A stretch of 64,000 nucleotides of DNA from Streptomyces sp. NBRC 110028. Lineage in GTDB: Bacteria > Actinomycetota > Actinomycetes > Streptomycetales > Streptomycetaceae. Where the stretch lies: NCBI RefSeq assembly GCF_001417735.1, contig NZ_BBUZ01000028.1, forward strand, positions 248,001-312,000. Direction: 5' to 3'. The notes below the pieces were generated by a model that was not told the origin of the DNA, ran no database searches, and saw only the letters and a program-made list of their open reading frames with translations. The translations under genes and the position numbers were made by a program. Positions 62,333-64,000 of the stretch are shown here, piece by piece; positions within the stretch are counted from its first letter, which is position 1; every line of letters begins with the position of its first letter.

Positions 62333-63235
62333 CTACTCCTTCAGCTTCGCCAGGGTCGCCCGGGCGCTCTTCTCCAGCATCTCGGTGGCCTCCGACGACG
62401 ACATGGCGTCGTCGCTCGATGAGCTGGACACGTACTCCGACCACGTCGACTGGTAGGTCGTCCAGCCCTCCCGCACGCCGAGGATCACATACGCCCCGGT
62501 GCCGCTGCTGGTGCTCTGCTGGGTGACGACGTACGCCTCGTCGCCGAGGCCGTCCACCTCGCTCACCCTGTAGGTGTAGCTGGAGGTCTTCTGGTCCTCG
62601 TACTGCCGGTACTGGGCCTCGAACTCGGGCTCCGGGTCGGACTCGCGGTGCAGGCCGGCCGTCGTGGAGAGCCACGCCGAGGAGTAGTCGCCGCTGGACG
62701 CGTCGCTCGGCTCGAAGTCGATCTGGCAGGTCATCGAGTCCAGGGCCGGGTCCCGGGTGGAGCTGTGCCGCGGATTCGTCGATCCGCTGGAGTTCTTCTG
62801 CTCGTACCCGGCGTCCTCGATGGCCTTGAGATCGGTCGAGGAGCACAGATCGCTCGTGTAGCCGTAGCCCGCGAGGTCGGCCTTCGGCTCGCCGCCGAAC
62901 CCTCCGGTCGCGAACACCACGCCCGCCCAGACCGCCGAGGCGGCCACGGCCCCGCCGAGCGCCCACAGCCAGCTCTTCCCGCCCCCGCCCCCGCCCCCGT
63001 TTCCGCCGCCGCCGGGCGGCATCGGGGCGGGCGCGGCGTACGCCCCGTACCCACCGCCCACCTGTACGCCCGGCATGGTCGGCTGCGCGTACGCCGGGGC
63101 GTGCGGTGGAGGCTGCGGCGGCTGTCCGTAGGAGCCGGACGGCGGCTGGGGCTGAGGGTTCTGCTGTGACGGGAGCGGCGGCTGAGGTGGCTGCGGCGGC
63201 CCGTACGGATTGGGTGTCTCCCCCGGTATCGACAT
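62333..63235 (-). CDS. Pro/Gly/Tyr/Gln-rich single-pass membrane protein
   Basis: The 300-residue product begins MSIPGETPNPYGPPQPPQPP with a disordered N-terminus (about 1-85; PSGSYGQPPQPPP and a run of Gly), a helix (SWLWALGGAVAASAVWAGVVFAT) and an external domain of about 190 residues. That domain has two cysteines (DLCSSTDL and MTCQIDFEP), is Ser/Glu-rich, and ends SEATEMLEKSARATLAKLKE. The architecture is like the three paralogues at 9-12 kb, but the external domain is different. It is convergent with holA. A terminator separates it from rpsT upstream. Function unknown. Confidence 0.75.
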   Translation of the reverse strand: MSIPGETPNPYGPPQPPQPPLPSQQNPQPQPPSGSYGQPPQPPPHAPAYAQPTMPGVQVGGGYGAYAAPAPMPPGGGGNGGGGGGGKSWLWALGGAVAASAVWAGVVFATGGFGGEPKADLAGYGYTSDLCSSTDLKAIEDAGYEQKNSSGSTNPRHSSTRDPALDSMTCQIDFEPSDASSGDYSSAWLSTTAGLHRESDPEPEFEAQYRQYEDQKTSSYTYRVSEVDGLGDEAYVVTQQSTSSGTGAYVILGVREGWTTYQSTWSEYVSSSSSDDAMSSSEATEMLEKSARATLAKLKE

Positions 63236-63297
63236 GACGTGAACATACCCGAAGAAACACCGAAATCCCCCCGCTGCGCAGGTGGATCCGGATACAG

Positions 63298-63328
63298 CAA
63301 TGCCCCCGGAGTGGGCCCGGGGGCATTG
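63298..63328 (-). terminator. rpsT terminator
   Basis: CAATGCCCCCGG (63298-63309) pairs with CCGGGGGCATTG (63317-63328), a perfect 12-bp stem, 125 bases downstream of rpsT on the minus strand. On that strand few T follow. Confidence 0.75.
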
Positions 63329-63452
63329 AACGTAGCGTGGCGTACTACGAAGGCTGTCCGTGATCCGAGGTAGAGGGCTCGGATGTTCCCCACGGTGGGG
63401 TGGGGGCGACGGATCGCCCCGGTGGGTCACCCGTACGGGCGGCCCGGAAGCG

Positions 63453-63719
63453 TCAGCCCTTGAGGGCGGCGAGCTGCTGCGCGAGCGCCGACTTCTTGTT
63501 GGCGGCGTTGTTCTTGTGGAGCACGCCCTTGCTGACGGCCTTGTCGAGCTTGCGCGCGGCGGTCCGGGCGGCAGCGGTGGCCTTCTCGGTGTCACCGGCG
63601 GCCACGGCCTCGCGGGTCCGGCGGATGGCGGTCTTCAGCTCGGACTTGACGGCCTTGTTGCGCTGGCGCGCCTTCTCGTTCGTCTTGTTCCGCTTGATCT
63701 GGGACTTGATGTTCGCCAC
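63453..63719 (-). CDS. rpsT: 30S ribosomal protein S20
   Basis: The 88-residue product is a complete bS20: ANIKSQIKRNKTNEKARQRNKAVKSELKTAIRRTREAVAAGD, then KLDKAVSKGVLHKNNAANKKSALAQQLAAL. It is basic and helical and binds 16S rRNA. GTG at 63719 is chosen because it matches the family N-terminus; the frame upstream is not coding. A well-formed promoter lies about 90 bp upstream. Confidence 0.97.
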   Translation of the reverse strand: MANIKSQIKRNKTNEKARQRNKAVKSELKTAIRRTREAVAAGDTEKATAAARTAARKLDKAVSKGVLHKNNAANKKSALAQQLAALKG

Positions 63720-63807
63720 GTAAAGAGCCTTCGCAGGTTCGTTGGTTTTCGCTGTCTGTCGTGCGTTCGTGCCCCGCGCGAGAGGAGCGCGTAAGACACA
63801 GTCCGCC

Positions 63808-63837
63808 AGATTACCAGCAGCGCTGGTGGCCTCCCAA
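63808..63837 (-). promoter_or_regulatory. rpsT promoter
   Basis: On the minus strand TTGGGA (63837-63832) and TAATCT (63813-63808) are separated by 18 nt, a good housekeeping-sigma promoter. The spacer contains the palindrome ccagcgctgg. Confidence 0.6.
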
Positions 63838-63913
63838 ACCCGGAAGCGGTCGCCGTTCATGGGACCATGGAGAAACTGAGAACACCGAGTCCCGCCTAGA
63901 CACAGGACGCTGC

Positions 63914-64000
63914 GTGCCCGCGACCCCTACCAATGTGCCGGAGCCGAGCCGTACCGACCCGGCTCTGCTCCGTAACTTCTGCATCATCGCGCACATCGAC
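63914..64000 (+). CDS. lepA: Elongation factor 4 LepA, N-terminus (partial, cut by window end)
   Basis: The 29 visible residues PATPTNVPEPSRTDPALLRNFCIIAHID are the start of LepA, a GTPase that back-translocates or helps assemble ribosomes; IIAHID is the beginning of the G1 region (AHIDHGKST). GTG 63914, with TAGACA (63897-63902) 11 nt upstream as a possible -10. Divergent from rpsT, the usual neighbour. Confidence 0.92.
   Translation, partial: MPATPTNVPEPSRTDPALLRNFCIIAHID

Overview
This is a 64 kb piece of a very GC-rich actinobacterial chromosome, almost certainly Streptomyces or a close relative. The reasons are the third-position G/C codon use, many GTG starts, leaderless promoters (a TANNNT box 6-8 nt before the start codon), and a gene order typical of the Streptomyces core: tig-clpP1-clpP2-clpX-valS-folC-ndk-mreBCD-pbp2-rodA-(radical SAM)-(DUF2344)-rne-rplU-rpmA-obg-proB-proA-nadD-LCP-rsfS-leuS-degV-comEA-comEC-holA-rpsT-lepA. 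Most of the window is conserved housekeeping DNA.

Layout. 1-2.0 kb is an eroded edge: the tail of a Nei/Fpg glycosylase, a PP2C-type phosphatase missing its middle, a MacB-type ABC ATPase missing its signature and Walker B region, and only the C-terminal stub of its permease. 2.0-4.4 kb holds a membrane acyltransferase, a low-GC gap, a tiny membrane protein, and tRNA-Gly and tRNA-Pro. 4.5-9.1 kb is the protein-quality block (trigger factor, ClpP1P2, ClpX) with a ClgR-type operator. 9.2-12.1 kb on the minus strand carries three tandem paralogous membrane proteins with Pro/Gly/Tyr/Gln-rich N-termini. 12.2-19 kb has valS, an extra PBP, folC, a small membrane protein and ndk. 19.2-25.6 kb is the mreBCD-pbp2-rodA cell-wall elongation/sporulation cluster. 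25.6-37 kb has a CYTH-CHAD protein, a radical SAM/DUF2344 pair, a very large RNase E/G, L21, L27 and Obg. 37-43 kb has a teichoic-acid-type polymerase and proline synthesis. 43-46.6 kb is a membrane-protein zone (two paralogous unknown proteins, an M48 protease, two micro-proteins). 46.6-50.3 kb has nadD, an LCP protein, rsfS and a histidine phosphatase whose stop codon lies in a MITE-like element. 50.5-54.7 kb has two identical tRNA-Ala genes flanking two small zinc-ribbon proteins, then leuS behind a Leu-codon leader peptide and terminator. 54.8-64 kb has degV, comEA/comEC, a frameshifted O-methyltransferase, holA, rpsT and the start of lepA.

How it fits together. Four themes dominate: proteolysis and folding; peptidoglycan and wall polymer building (MreBCD, PBP2, RodA, extra PBP, LCP, TagF-like); translation and ribosome biogenesis (ValRS, LeuRS, L21, L27, S20, Obg, RsfS, LepA, four tRNAs, RNase E); and cofactor/amino-acid metabolism (FolC, NadD, ProB, ProA). 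The most notable observations are a leaderless leader peptide with three Leu codons and an intrinsic terminator before leuS, a probable CTG start in the DUF2344 gene, several genes that have lost internal segments, a palindromic MITE-like element, and a pair of uncharacterised membrane proteins sharing a VVFDExFVRxA motif and matching leaderless promoters. No CRISPR, prophage, integrase, transposase gene or biosynthetic gene cluster was seen.
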